A stretch of DNA of 64,000 nucleotides, from contig NZ_CADIKK010000019.1 in NCBI RefSeq assembly GCF_902859915.1, positions 62,001 to 126,000 of the forward strand, written 5' to 3'. This document shows positions 1 to 9,114 of the stretch, piece by piece (position 1 is the stretch's first letter; each line of letters begins with the position of its first letter). This stretch comes from Paraburkholderia ultramafica (GTDB lineage Bacteria > Pseudomonadota > Gammaproteobacteria > Burkholderiales > Burkholderiaceae). The notes under the pieces are model-generated. The model saw only the letters and a list, made by a program, of their open reading frames with translations. It ran no database searches and was not told the DNA's origin. The position numbers and the translations under genes were made by a program.

Positions 1-1176
1 AAGCGGACGATGGCGGGTGAATACAGCCGTGAGCTATCCCGGAAAGTTTTTAGCGGCCAATGCCGGCTTGCCGAACGAGGTTTCTGGCAAGGGGCGGCCC
101 CGGGCTTCGGACTACAGCGGGTGTTAATCGCCTCGAATGGAGTCGTCAAGGGCCCCTTACGCAACAGGGAATGCAAAAGTATCCAGACAGACAGGGTTAT
201 CTTGACGCCCGGTGACGAACGCGAAGTGGCGCTCGTTCGCCGAATCTATGACTGGTACATTTACCAGAGAGTCGGGTGCAAGAGGATTGCAGACAGGCTG
301 AATGTATTCGGCATCTGTAATGGACGTGGTCACCCGTGGAACCCTCAGCAGATTACAGACATTCTCAGTAGCGAAAAGTATGCTGGGACTAATATCTATG
401 CCAGAACATCCAAGAAGCTCAATGCTAGCTGGCACAGGAACTCATCTTCCGAGTGGACCCGAGCTGTAGGCGTCTTTCCGGCTCTTGTCGACCGCCCGAC
501 ATTTGACGCAGCGGAAAGGATTCGAACCAATAGGACACAGTACCTTAGCGACGCTGAGGTTCTCAAAAAATTGCGCGATTTTTTGTCATCCGCTGAAGTA
601 GTCAGCGCGAAGGCTATCGACAGTGCGCCCGGGATGCCTGCTGGAAAAACGTATTCTCGGCGGTTTGGTTGCATGAAGAATGCGTACGCGCTCGTTGGCT
701 ATGAGCAAGGATACCGTGGCGCTGAGCTTGAGATTTTTCGAGCCTCCCGGGCGGCCCTTCAGGGATGCATTGAGAAGACCACCTCTGACCTGATAGCTCG
801 CGGCCACCGTGTGGACATCTCGCAGGACGAGACAACCATCCGGGTGAATGACGAGCTCGTCATCAGATTCGCCGTTCACCTGATTCTCCGCTACGACCGC
901 AGGGGCCCGCGCTGGAGGGTTCGTTGGCCGACATATTCCTCGCCCGACCTTTTGGTGATATTAAGACTTGATTCCGCTTTCCGAGTCCCTGTCGACTTAT
1001 ATGTTTTCCCAAGGGGTAGTTTGACACCTGGTTGCGAATATTCGCTCTCCATCCGCAGTGGAAGCAGCGGCCCGTTCGAAGTGTTTCGATACCCCGACGA
1101 GAGTATTCTGCTTGATTTGTCTGCGAGAACTTGCCTGGAGGCATTCGATGGAAGCCAATCTGCTATCTCCAATTAA
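1..1176 (+). CDS. Large serine recombinase, 5' end missing
   Basis: C-terminal part of a serine site-specific recombinase that would integrate or excise the island. The frame is open to the window edge, so the ATG at 10 is internal (residues upstream read KRT). The end of the catalytic domain is visible as AGEYSRELSRKV and GFWQG. It is followed by the recombinase domain (roughly residues 60-135 of the visible part) with VRRIYDWY, RIADRLN, GHPWNPQQITDIL and YAGTNIY, then the PALVDRPTFDAAERIR segment. No clear CxxC zinc ribbon is seen, so the C-terminus may be divergent. It overlaps the next gene by 29 bp, suggesting co-transcription with the ParB genes. Confidence 0.85.
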   Translation, partial: KRTMAGEYSRELSRKVFSGQCRLAERGFWQGAAPGFGLQRVLIASNGVVKGPLRNRECKSIQTDRVILTPGDEREVALVRRIYDWYIYQRVGCKRIADRLNVFGICNGRGHPWNPQQITDILSSEKYAGTNIYARTSKKLNASWHRNSSSEWTRAVGVFPALVDRPTFDAAERIRTNRTQYLSDAEVLKKLRDFLSSAEVVSAKAIDSAPGMPAGKTYSRRFGCMKNAYALVGYEQGYRGAELEIFRASRAALQGCIEKTTSDLIARGHRVDISQDETTIRVNDELVIRFAVHLILRYDRRGPRWRVRWPTYSSPDLLVILRLDSAFRVPVDLYVFPRGSLTPGCEYSLSIRSGSSGPFEVFRYPDESILLDLSARTCLEAFDGSQSAISN

Positions 1177-2059
1177 AGATATCCAGGTGGACCAGATTCG
1201 GGTGCTCAACCCCCGAACCCGCAGCAAGCGACAGAGGCAGGCGTTGATGGAGAACATTGCGGCAGTTGGATTGAAGAAGCCGATTACCGTGAGCCGTAAA
1301 ACGTCGGCTGATGAGACGTCGATTTTCGACCTCGTTTGTGGCCAAGGTCGACTCGAGGCTGTGCAGGCCCTCGGCTATCGCACCATTCCAGCGAATGTTG
1401 TTGAGAAAGCCGAAGACGAGTGCCTCATCATGAGCCTCGTTGAAAATATTGCCCGGCGAAACCACTCGGCTCTTGAGCTACTCAGAGACATCCAGAGCCT
1501 GCGTAAAGAAGGCTACACCGACAGCATCGTGGCAGAGAAAGTCGGCCTCTCTGTCGCTTATCTGGAACACTTGATGTTCCTGCTTGACCGAGGCGAAGAG
1601 AGGCTCATCGCGGCTGTCGAAGCGGGGACGATACCGATTGGCATCGCTGTCCACATTGCCCGTGCCAATGACGCAGACGTTCAGTCTGCGTTGGCCGATG
1701 CATACGAGGAAGGAACGTTAAGGGGGCCACAACTCGCCGTGGTGCGCAGGTTATTGAACCGTCGCATCAAGTCTGGAGGGAAAGCGTTGCCGGTCTGCAA
1801 GGGACCCGCCGGCACTCGCTCGCGTGAACTGGCTCCGGACCAGCTGCGTAGGCTATATATGCGGGAAAGCGAGCGACAGAGAGTGCTCGCGAAGAGGGTT
1901 GAACTCGTACACGCACGTCTACTATTTATCGTTCACGCGCTCCGTGAACTGATGCGCGAAAGTGAATTCATCCATCTGCTCGAACAGGAGGGACTTACTA
2001 CGCTGCCCCGTGTTCTCGACCAGCGTATCCGTGGCGAGGGAAAATCATGGTTGAGCTGA
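1148..2059 (+). CDS. ParB-family partition protein
   Basis: ParB/Spo0J-like DNA-binding protein of about 303 residues. The start at 1148 is chosen because a GGAGG lies 6 bp upstream and the ParB domain begins right after it (PIKDIQVDQIRVLNPRTR). Visible motifs: DLVCGQGRLEAVQALGY (nucleotide-binding ParB box), ENIARRNHSALE, and a helix-turn-helix at IVAEKVGLSVAYLEHLM. The gene overlaps the recombinase end by 29 bp and the next ParB-like gene by 13 bp, so the three genes form one translationally linked operon. It may aid element maintenance or act with the recombinase; which is not shown by sequence. Confidence 0.85.
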   Translation: MEANLLSPIKDIQVDQIRVLNPRTRSKRQRQALMENIAAVGLKKPITVSRKTSADETSIFDLVCGQGRLEAVQALGYRTIPANVVEKAEDECLIMSLVENIARRNHSALELLRDIQSLRKEGYTDSIVAEKVGLSVAYLEHLMFLLDRGEERLIAAVEAGTIPIGIAVHIARANDADVQSALADAYEEGTLRGPQLAVVRRLLNRRIKSGGKALPVCKGPAGTRSRELAPDQLRRLYMRESERQRVLAKRVELVHARLLFIVHALRELMRESEFIHLLEQEGLTTLPRVLDQRIRGEGKSWLS

Positions 2060-3009
2060 AACTACACCCGTTGAAAACGACCTTCGAAAGCCAGCCGGTC
2101 CTCTTGCAACTTAACTTGTTGGAGTCGTCGAGAGCACTTCCGAAAACCGCCGCCTCGGGGAAAAAATTCTTGCAGGTTCTCGCCTCTATCGCGGCGGTTG
2201 GCCTTGTCGAGCCCCTGATTGTGACTCGTATCAGAGACAACAAGAACGTATTCCGCATTCTCGATGGCAGATTGCGGGTCGAAGCGCTGCGCCGCCTGGG
2301 TTTGAACGAAGCCTTGTGCATCGTCGCGACGGATGATGAAGCCTACACCTACAACAAATACATCAGCCGGCTGACCTCAGCCCAGGACGCGCGCATGATT
2401 GCCAAAGCCATCGAACATGGGGTGCCGCGCGAGCGGATTGCCTTGGTGCTGGGTATCGAGGTCGATACGGTCAGGCGTCGGGCAAGCTTGCTTGATGGCA
2501 TTTCACCGGAGGCGGCTGCATTGCTTGCAGACAAGGCCTGTCCTGCAACAACCTTCAAGGCCTTGAAGCTACTGAAGCCTCTCAGGCAGATTGCAGCTGT
2601 CGAACTTATGTGCGGTCAGGGCAACTTTACTTCCGCATTTGCGCGCGCAATTGTCGCGGCGACCCCGCCTGAGCAACTCGAACAGGGTTCCGACCGAAAA
2701 ACTGGTGACGAAGTTGCCGACCAGCTGATGAAACTGGAGCAGGAGCTCGCCACGCTTCAGACTACTGTGGCCCAGACCGACGAGCGGTATGGCATCGAGC
2801 ATCTTCATCTGACAGTGTCAGCGGCTTACGTTGCAAAACTTCTCGACAATGAGTGCGTGAGTCGTTGGCTGAGCGAACAGCATCCCGATTTCTCGGCGCA
2901 ATTCAAAACCATCAGCAATGACGTACGCGTCGCGCGTGCAAAATCAAAATCCAGCGAGCCGAGGTCCAAGAGTTTCCGCAGAGTTGACGGAAATGCTATC
3001 GGCCGGTAA
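2047..3009 (+). CDS. RepB/ParB-like partition protein
   Basis: 320-residue relative of plasmid partitioning RepB. The N-terminal ParB-like part contains LASIAAVGLVEPLIVTRI and FRILDGRLRVEALRRLG. A helix-turn-helix follows at RIALVLGIEVDTVRRRASLL, and the C-terminal half carries the RepB-type signature CPATTFKALKLLKPLRQIAA and MCGQGNFTSAFARAIVAAT. Translation starts 13 bp inside the preceding ParB gene. A recombinase followed by two diverged ParB-type genes looks like a dedicated maintenance module; no ParA ATPase is present in the window. Confidence 0.85.
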   Translation: MVELKLHPLKTTFESQPVLLQLNLLESSRALPKTAASGKKFLQVLASIAAVGLVEPLIVTRIRDNKNVFRILDGRLRVEALRRLGLNEALCIVATDDEAYTYNKYISRLTSAQDARMIAKAIEHGVPRERIALVLGIEVDTVRRRASLLDGISPEAAALLADKACPATTFKALKLLKPLRQIAAVELMCGQGNFTSAFARAIVAATPPEQLEQGSDRKTGDEVADQLMKLEQELATLQTTVAQTDERYGIEHLHLTVSAAYVAKLLDNECVSRWLSEQHPDFSAQFKTISNDVRVARAKSKSSEPRSKSFRRVDGNAIGR

Positions 3010-3037
3010 TGGGTCGAAGGGCGTGCTTGAATGGCCG

Positions 3038-3445
3038 CTAGCAAAAGTCTCTGCTTGCGGTAATCAAGCCACCAAGCAAATGGGACATGTTCACGAGTCG
3101 CTGTGCGACCAGATGTCGAACGTCGCCCTGACATTGCCACGTCCCGTACACGGCAAGCAAAGATGTCCCTAGCGTTTCCTTCCGCTGCTTCTCGAGAAGG
3201 CTGGGCCAGACGATGACGTTCACGTTGCCAATCTCGTCTTCGAGCGTCACAAACATCACACCTTTTGCTGTGCCAGGGCGCTGACGTACGGTCACAGGCC
3301 CGCACCCACGAGCCAGGCGGCCATCGCGATAGATGCGCAGTGTCGAGGCTGGCATCAGGCGGTTCTCGAGCAGTTGTGGCCGAAGCAACTCCAAAGGATG
3401 TCGGCCTAAAGTCAATCCGATGGACCTGTAGTCTGCAACGATGTC
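3038..3445 (-). pseudogene. dnaE2 remnant (C-terminal fragment)
   Basis: About 135 codons matching the extreme C-terminus of error-prone DNA polymerase DnaE2: DIVADYRSIGLTLGRHPLEL, then the OB-fold stretch VTVRQRPGTAKGVMFVTLED and NVNVIVWPSLLEKQR, ending SHLLGGLITASRDF. Full DnaE2 is over 1000 residues, and the frame is closed by TGA immediately upstream of the homology at 3455. No imuA/imuB or polymerase core is nearby. It is a fragment left by recombination and is probably not expressed. Confidence 0.85.
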
Positions 3446-3920
3446 ATTCGCCCGTCAGCTTTCCCTTTACGCCAAGCGTAACGCCGAAAGTTCGTAGGCC
3501 GGCGCGCAAGCTTGAGTGCTGGATAAAACTCATTAAATTCGACTTCGCCCGAACTGCCAAGTGCTAGTCGAAACACACTCGGCTTGTTACTTTCGCCCAA
3601 TCGAGATAACGCCGTGCGAAATCACGGGGGCACTTGCAATCACTTCCTTCGACCATGTGAGCTCCTAAACTTCGCACTTTAAGCGTCTGCCAATGCCACC
3701 TTCTCTTCGGCGCGTTCGCGGTAGAAGCCTTCCAACAGCGGCGCCACGACTTCAGGGGCGATTGAACTGCCCCACGGACACTCGACTCCTCAGGCATTGC
3801 GGTTGGGGTCGGACCGGCATCCGGCCATACACGCCCCGTTCCCTCCATCCCAGCGCTGAAGTATGCTCATAATTGCGCGCCGCGTCGCATCGTGGCGTCG
3901 CGACGAAACAGGAGCATGTC
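3446..3920. other. Intergenic, no intact gene
   Basis: No gene supported. On the minus strand about 3685-3750 reads like a short protein tail (VVAPLLEGFYRERAEEKVAL then a stop), but no start or family could be assigned. Confidence 0.4.
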
Positions 3921-4319
3921 ATGAAGCCCTTCCCGGCAACGGCGCGCGCCGGTAGCGCCGTTGCACTGCTTGCGCTGTCCGGCTGCTACTACTTCGGCCC
4001 CGGCTACTATCCATACGGATACTATCCCGCCGTTCCTACTGTCGCTACCCAGCACGAAGTCCCTGCGAAAGGCTACAGCTTGTCGAACGGCGCCGACGCC
4101 CAGAACATCCCGCCCGCATCGCCGAGTGAACCCGCGTATGTCTCTCCGGCGCCCATGTACGTCGCGCCCGCCTACTACCCTGCGTACTATCCCCCCTACC
4201 CGTGGTATGGCTGGCCCGGCTGGTGGGGGCCGTCGGTGTCGTTCAGCTTCGGCTACTGGGGTGGTGGACATGGCCACTGGGGCGGTCATGGCGGGCACGG
4301 AGGCGGGCATGGCCATTGA
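3921..4319 (+). CDS. Small Tyr/Pro/Gly/His-rich lipoprotein
   Basis: 132-residue predicted lipoprotein. The start at 3921 gives a signal sequence MKPFPATARAG...LLALSGC with lipobox LSGC. The mature part is low complexity: YYFGPGYYPYGYYP repeats, PAYYPAYYPPYPWYGWPGWW in the middle, and a Gly/His-rich tail. Such proteins are outer-membrane or periplasmic lipoproteins of unknown role; the His-rich tail could bind metal, which is inference only. It stands alone between remnants. Confidence 0.7.
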   Translation: MKPFPATARAGSAVALLALSGCYYFGPGYYPYGYYPAVPTVATQHEVPAKGYSLSNGADAQNIPPASPSEPAYVSPAPMYVAPAYYPAYYPPYPWYGWPGWWGPSVSFSFGYWGGGHGHWGGHGGHGGGHGH

Positions 4320-4376
4320 ACCGCCGAGGTTCGACAATCGAGCTGCGTAACCGCGTCCAGTTCGCCGCCGCTGATT

Positions 4377-4658
4377 TCATGCCTCGGTTAAAAGAGACTT
4401 GGCCTGAACAAGAAGAGCGTGCGACGCGGCGAACTCATTGCGTCCAGCCATGGTGAGGGCGGCATGGCCCGTGCGTGCAAACAACTCGTCGTTTGATGTT
4501 GCAACCACATGCGAAGCGGTGCCAATCTGGTCGTACCGACGAAAGAGTTCGAGCATCCGGAGCGCGTCTACCCGCAGGTCCTGCGGACCGGCCGTGGCAA
4601 GAATTTGCGCCGCTGCTGCTAGTTGTCGCGTGACCAGCAGGAATTCAGAACGGTCCAT
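4377..4658 (-). CDS. Small protein of unknown function
   Basis: 93 residues, not recognised. The start at 4658 follows a good ribosome site (GAGGGAAG). The protein is soluble and mostly helical: MDRSEFLLVTRQLAAAAQIL at the N-terminus, then LRMLELFRRYDQIGTASHVV and a C-terminal LLVQAKSLLTEA. No signal peptide or membrane segment. It has no operon partner. Confidence 0.6.
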   Translation of the reverse strand: MDRSEFLLVTRQLAAAAQILATAGPQDLRVDALRMLELFRRYDQIGTASHVVATSNDELFARTGHAALTMAGRNEFAASHALLVQAKSLLTEA

Positions 4659-4836
4659 GGCACTTCCCTCATAAGATGCCGTCGCCGGCTGTCCGAAGCG
4701 TCCGGGGATGGGTTTCCGATTTTGGAACTGGCGAAGATGCGACGCTTCGATTGCGCGTCCGCGTCCGCGCGTGTGCCGCACAGTCACACGGGCTTGCGCG
4801 ATATGAACGCCGCCGCGTCGCAGCAGTGGTAGTCAT

Positions 4837-5052
4837 TCAGTCCGTCAACCGGCGATAAGCGCTCAAATGGCGTATAAGACCCTGCTGGTCGCCACGCGTC
4901 TCGAGCAGGATTGCCAGATTGTGATGTGCGTCGGCATACGACGGGTCAAGCTCGATACAGCGTTTATAACTGCGCTCAGCCCATTTCGAGCAGCTTCGAT
5001 GAAAGGAGGTCGAGGTCCGCGTCGAACCTGCTGGAAAGGTGCTTTTCCGACA
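4837..5052 (-). pseudogene. phoU 5' fragment fused to TPR gene tail
   Basis: Chimeric debris. Reading from 5052, MSEKHLSSRFDADL then LLSSKLLEMG matches the N-terminus of PhoU and stops at TGA (4976). In a different frame, starting at the same point, AERSYKRCIELDPSYADAHH then NLAILLETRGDQQGL and AYRRLTD match the C-terminal TPR of the intact MerR/TPR protein at 20254-21093. The bases just upstream of the phoU start encode TGRF, resembling the end of PstB, which normally precedes phoU. The two pieces are joined at about 4978. No product is expected. Confidence 0.75.
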
Positions 5053-5457
5053 TGTTCGTTTCTCCCAAAAAACGCCCCGTAACCTCATTGTCGTTGCCCG
5101 CCGCGTCCGTTTCACGGAGGGCCATTCGGTCATTCCGGCCCCAGAGGGTCCCCCAATCAAAGTCCCACATCACCACGCCCGGGAAAACCGTATATACCGT
5201 ATTATCGTACGCTTCGTGGTCGATGCTCACAACAACAAATGTTGCGGGTCGCCGGAAGTACCATAACTGGGTGCATACGGAAATATCAACGGCGCTCTGT
5301 TCTCTTCGCGCTCTGATGTACGTAGCCATGGCGGCGTTCGCTGAGCGGACCAGACTTCGCCTTTCCAGTGGTCGCGCCTTCGTATTTGCATACGGACACT
5401 TGCGCGAAATTACGCCAGCTGTCACGGAGTGTTCAGGTACCGGTACCGTTGCGATGC
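5053..5457. other. Intergenic, mostly unassigned
   Basis: Apart from the possible last codons of a pstB relic just before 5052, nothing recognisable. A long minus-strand open frame here lacks family signature and ribosome site. Confidence 0.4.
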
Positions 5458-5997
5458 TTATCGCCGCTGCACCTGATTCCGGCCCGCCCGTTTCGCTGCG
5501 TAAAGTGCGCGGTCCGCGCGCGACAATGCACTGCGCGCATCGTCGGAAGGCAGCACCTCGCACACCCCGGCAGAAAACGCGTAGCGAATTCTCCGTCCCG
5601 CGCTTGTCCAGACTGTACGTCCAGAGACCTCACGGCGCAGTCGCTCGACGGCGGCCGACGCTTCGTCCAGCGATGCACCTGGAAGAACGATGAGTAACTC
5701 GTCGCCGCCAATGCGGCCAACAATATCCGACCGCCGTACGGCACCAAGGGTGGTCTGCGCAAAGTCCCGCAAAATGTCATCGCCCGCGAGATGGCCATGA
5801 TGGTCGTTAATCTGCTTGTAACGGTCAAGGTCAAGTAGCGCAATGGAAAGTGGCGCTGTCCGAATCGACGCTGAGATTGCGGCGTCGAAGAGAGCGAGCG
5901 CGTAACGTCGGTTGGCGAGTCCGGTTACGGCGAGCGCCGCCTGTCCATCCCCGGCGGCGGTGAGCACAAGGTATCCTTCCTGCTCCGTCAGCGCGAT
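5458..5997 (-). pseudogene. Truncated receiver/GGDEF diguanylate cyclase
   Basis: A nearly complete GGDEF domain without a proper N-terminus. TGLANRRY (the usual LTGLxNR start), IALLDLDRYKQINDHHGHLA, RIGGDELLIVLP (active-site GGDEL variant) and ALYAAKRAGRNQV are present. Upstream, after a stop at 5998-6000, the frame reads LTEQEGYLVLTAAGDGQAAL, which resembles a piece of a response-regulator receiver joined directly to the GGDEF start. No ATG and no ribosome site are seen; a GTG at 5967 is possible. Probably a deletion derivative of a receiver-GGDEF protein, likely inactive. Confidence 0.6.
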
Positions 5998-6389
5998 TCA
6001 CCTCTGGTAGAGGTCGCGGCACGGCCCGCCATATCGAACGTCGAGTGATGACTCGTCCTTGAAAAAGAGTCGCTTTAGAACTCCGGAATCCTGGACTTTC
6101 TGAACGGCGTCCCGCTTCACGAAGACGCCTGGACGTTCATCGGGCAGAACCAGTTGCATCAGCGGACCGTACTTTTGCATGGCGTTAAAAAGCTGGGTTC
6201 CAGTGAAGGTTCCATCACACCCAGCCAGTAAGCCAGGGCCGCGCAGGGATTTCGGGAGTCGCGTGCGAGAAAGCGCAACGTCTTGCGGATGGCGAGGCGG
6301 GATGCAGGTTCGATATGCGGCGCATCGCACATACGGGTCTCCGGTTGGTTGCCTGTACGTTTTGCGAAATGGACCGCATAACCGCCCAT
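5998..6389 (-). pseudogene. Unrecognised decayed reading frame
   Basis: Two minus-strand frames look coding in succession: the first contains IEPASRLAIRKTLRFLAR and CAALAYWLGV, the second FNAMQKYGPLMQLVLPDERP and VFVKRDAVQKVQDSGVLKRL. They could be one gene broken by a frameshift near 6200. Family unknown. It ends exactly where the receiver/GGDEF remnant begins, so the two may be parts of one rearranged region. Confidence 0.3.
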
Positions 6390-6417
6390 TCATCGCGACG
6401 AGGCGAGCGTCGGCTTG

Positions 6418-6621
6418 CTACAGCGGCTTGATGTTGGCAGCCTGCTTGCCCTTCGGCCCCTGCTTCACTTCGAAGCTGACCTTCTGATTCTCCTGCAATG
6501 ATTTGAAGCCGCTGCCCTGAACCTCAGAGAAGTGGGCGAACAGGTCTTCTCCGCCGTCGTCCGGCGTGATAAAGCCGAAACCCTTCGCGTCGTTAAACCA
6601 CTTTACTGTTCCGGTTGCCAT
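6418..6621 (-). CDS. Cold-shock protein, CspA family
   Basis: 67-residue single cold-shock domain: an RNA/ssDNA chaperone in the cytoplasm. KWFNDAKGFGFITPDD holds RNP1 (KGFGFI), DLFAHFSEV holds RNP2, and it ends GPKGKQAANIKPL as usual for beta-proteobacterial Csp. Length is exactly that of the family. The 245-bp stretch upstream to phbB has no gene and could hold the long leader typical of csp mRNAs; I did not identify a defined cold-box. Confidence 0.95.
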   Translation of the reverse strand: MATGTVKWFNDAKGFGFITPDDGGEDLFAHFSEVQGSGFKSLQENQKVSFEVKQGPKGKQAANIKPL

Positions 6622-6866
6622 GTTTATTCCACAAAAGTTTAGTGTTGCATTCTCGTTTGCTGCCTTTCACCGCGCGACGAAAGGAAGAGTCTTACCACGC
6701 TGACACTGATTCTGCGCGTCCCAGTGGTCGCTAATGTACCGCGACTGGTCTTGTATTGAGCCATCAATGTGCGTGCCGCAAAGCGGCTTGCATCCCGTCG
6801 CCGCCTTGGCGCAAACGCAGGCCCTGACTCCTGGCGGCCTGCGCGGACCACCCGTCCCAAAAGGCC

Positions 6867-7607
6867 TCAACCCATGTGAAGCCCACCGTTGAGCGAAAAA
6901 TCAGCACCGGTCGAGAAGCCGGATTCATTGCCGGCAAGCCACGCAACAATTGACGCAATTTCCGATGCCTCACCAAGACGGCGCACCGGAATGCCCTGAA
7001 TGATTGCGTCCAGCACTTCGGGACGCACGGCACGGACCATATCAGTCCCGATGTATCCGGGAGAAACCGTATTCACCGTGATGCCCTTTGTCGCTACTTC
7101 CTGCGCGAGCGACATTGTAAAGCCGTGAATGCCTGCCTTCGCGGTGGCGTAGTTCGTCTGGCCGAACTGTCCTTTCTGCCCGTTCACGGATGAGATGTTG
7201 ATGATTCGCCCCCATCCTTTGCTGACCATCCCCTCGATGACCTGCTTGGTGACGTTGAAGAGGCTCGTCAGGTTCGTATCAATCACATCGTTCCAGTTCT
7301 CCCTCGACATCTTGCGAAACGTGCCATCCCGCGTGATGCCGGCGTTATTCACCAGCACGTCAACTTCTCCGACGTCCTTTTTCACCTTGGCAAACGCAGC
7401 CTCCGTAGAGTCCCAGTCGCCGACATTCCCTTCGGATGCGGTGAAAGAAAATCCGAGCGCCTCCTGCTCCTTCAGCCATCGTTCGCGCCGGGGAGAGTTG
7501 GGCCCACAACCGGCGACGACCGTGAATCCGTCCTTGAACAATCGCTGACAGATTTCTGTCCCAATTCCACCCATACCACCGGTCACATACGCGATTCGCT
7601 TTGACAT
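6867..7607 (-). CDS. phbB: Acetoacetyl-CoA reductase
   Basis: 246-residue NADPH-dependent short-chain dehydrogenase that reduces acetoacetyl-CoA to (R)-3-hydroxybutyryl-CoA for polyhydroxybutyrate synthesis. The Rossmann motif is VTGGMGGIGTEIC, with NNAG at 87-90 and catalytic Ser140, Tyr153 and Lys157 (in NISSVNGQ and TNYATAK), matching PhaB numbering. Length is normal. No phaA or phaC is adjacent, so this is an accessory copy; two phasin genes elsewhere in the island fit the same pathway. Confidence 0.95.
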   Translation of the reverse strand: MSKRIAYVTGGMGGIGTEICQRLFKDGFTVVAGCGPNSPRRERWLKEQEALGFSFTASEGNVGDWDSTEAAFAKVKKDVGEVDVLVNNAGITRDGTFRKMSRENWNDVIDTNLTSLFNVTKQVIEGMVSKGWGRIINISSVNGQKGQFGQTNYATAKAGIHGFTMSLAQEVATKGITVNTVSPGYIGTDMVRAVRPEVLDAIIQGIPVRRLGEASEIASIVAWLAGNESGFSTGADFSLNGGLHMG

Positions 7608-7668
7608 GTTCTTCCCTCGGTTGCTGTTGCGGTTAAGGATTGAAATTTATGGTTCGCATGCATGCGGC

Positions 7669-8052
7669 TTACGCTGCTTCGCGCGTCTTGGCCTTTCGTG
7701 AGTCCACGCTTTTCCGCTTCCGGGCGGCGGGTTGGCGAGCAGACACAGGTCCGGGTGACGCGCTGGTTACCTCCTCGGGCAAACGGCCGCGCTCAATAAA
7801 GTGCTGGAGCACTTTGGCCGCCGCCGGCTTCCCGCGCAACTCCAGTCTTCCGAGAAGGGCATGCGCAAATGTCTTCAGGTCGTCGCGTCCGTGCGAGGCC
7901 TCGAACTCCAGAATGCTTTCCCTGACCGCCGCGAGCATGCTTTCCTCGTACAGCGTGCTCGCGATATGCGAGGCGCCTCGCGCCAACTCCACCTCGTAAT
8001 TATTCAGGCGCGGTGCTTCGTCGAACGTCCCGTTTCGTTTAGCTGGCTTCAC
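7669..8052 (-). CDS. Hypothetical protein, PHB neighbourhood
   Basis: 127 residues if translation starts at the GTG at 8052, which has GGGG upstream; an in-frame ATG at 8169 would add an uncharacteristic Cys-rich leader. The core is helical (YEVELARGASHIASTLYEES, MLAAVRESILEFEASHG, FAHALLGRLELRGK) and the tail is basic (RKRKSVDSRKAK). Family not recognised. It lies 61 bp upstream of phbB on the same strand and may be co-transcribed; a granule- or DNA-associated role is speculation. Confidence 0.55.
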   Translation of the reverse strand: MKPAKRNGTFDEAPRLNNYEVELARGASHIASTLYEESMLAAVRESILEFEASHGRDDLKTFAHALLGRLELRGKPAAAKVLQHFIERGRLPEEVTSASPGPVSARQPAARKRKSVDSRKAKTREAA

Positions 8053-8216
8053 ATTGATATCCCCGGCTTCTGTGCAATAACACCTGATGTGCCGTATCAG
8101 AAATGCGTACGGCGGCATCACTGCGAGCGCGATGCCGACCGAGCTGCGAACATCAGAACGTATGGGCATCTACGGGAGAGAAACTCCCTTGGCCCACGTT
8201 TCCCGCGAAATGCCAA

Positions 8217-8489
8217 TCAGGCAGCCTGCGGCTGCCCTGTGCAAAGCCAATGAACATCGAGATGGAGGACAGTGGCGAGACGCATGCAAGCGCTCAGCGG
8301 CGGGACGGTGATTCCGCGTCGCCAATATTGCACGTCATATTCACTCACGCCCAGCCACTTCGCTGCGCGTGTCGAACTGATGCCGGCCCGCTTCAATGCC
8401 CTGTCGAGGCGTGCGGCCAAGGCGCGCCTCAGGCGGTCATTCCCGGCACTACGCTCGAGATGACCGATACTTTGAGTATGTGGATTCAT
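8217..8489 (-). CDS. XRE-type helix-turn-helix regulator
   Basis: 90 residues consisting of one Cro/C1-like domain: LRRALAARLDRALKRAGISS, TRAAKWLGVSEYDVQYWRRG, then PPLSACMRLATVLHLDVHWL. It is a probable transcriptional repressor. It is read toward phbB, and the gap upstream (8490-9114) separates it from a phasin gene. A perfect 12-bp palindrome at 8582-8593 in that gap is a candidate operator. Confidence 0.8.
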   Translation of the reverse strand: MNPHTQSIGHLERSAGNDRLRRALAARLDRALKRAGISSTRAAKWLGVSEYDVQYWRRGITVPPLSACMRLATVLHLDVHWLCTGQPQAA

Positions 8490-9114
8490 CTTGACTAACG
8501 TCTCTCAGATATATTTTTATGCCATTCAGCACCGGCTCTCTTCCGCTGCCGGTCAAACTTGCCTGCCCGTCATGACGCCCTCATGACGTCATGCGCAACT
8601 CGCGGTCGCGCTGCATCGCAGCCGGACTGGCGGATAGTTGCTGGCTCGACTATCCCTTCGCCAGTATGCCGGTGTCAAACAGAAAATATTTTTTCGAAAA
8701 TCGTTGCGGCACATCAAGCCTGCGCCCGAGGTTATCCGGTAACTAACTGTCGAGCAGGACGGGCTCTCATCGTCCAATTCCGCCGTTTCATAGCCACCCC
8801 GGTCGACGAACCGTGACGCTTTTGTGGCGCCGCACACATCTGAGTAAAAGGTCATCAATATCATCCTGAGGAACCCAAATGTTCTACGGGTATTTCCCTG
8901 GTGCTCGCTCTCCTCCAATGCCAACGGTGCGTTTGCCCACATTCCCATACGTCGCCCGGCGCTGCCGCCGAACCTGTAGTTGACATTCGGGCAACCCTTC
9001 ATAGAATGGGACATTGCTGCATCGCACAAACCGTTCGTACTTCGTGGCCCGTCGCGTGCGATTTCAGTCATCTGACTTTTTGACTTTGGCCACCTCACCT
9101 CTATGGAGTTAATG
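8490..9114. other. Intergenic between XRE gene and phasin
   Basis: No gene. It contains the palindrome CATGACGTCATG at 8582-8593 and presumably the promoters of the flanking divergent genes. Confidence 0.5.
8582..8593. promoter_or_regulatory. 12-bp palindrome, candidate operator
   Basis: CATGACGTCATG is a perfect dyad; a related half element CATGACG occurs 14 bp to the left at 8568-8577. It lies 93 bp upstream of the XRE gene start. Regulator binding is inferred only from position and symmetry. Confidence 0.3.
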
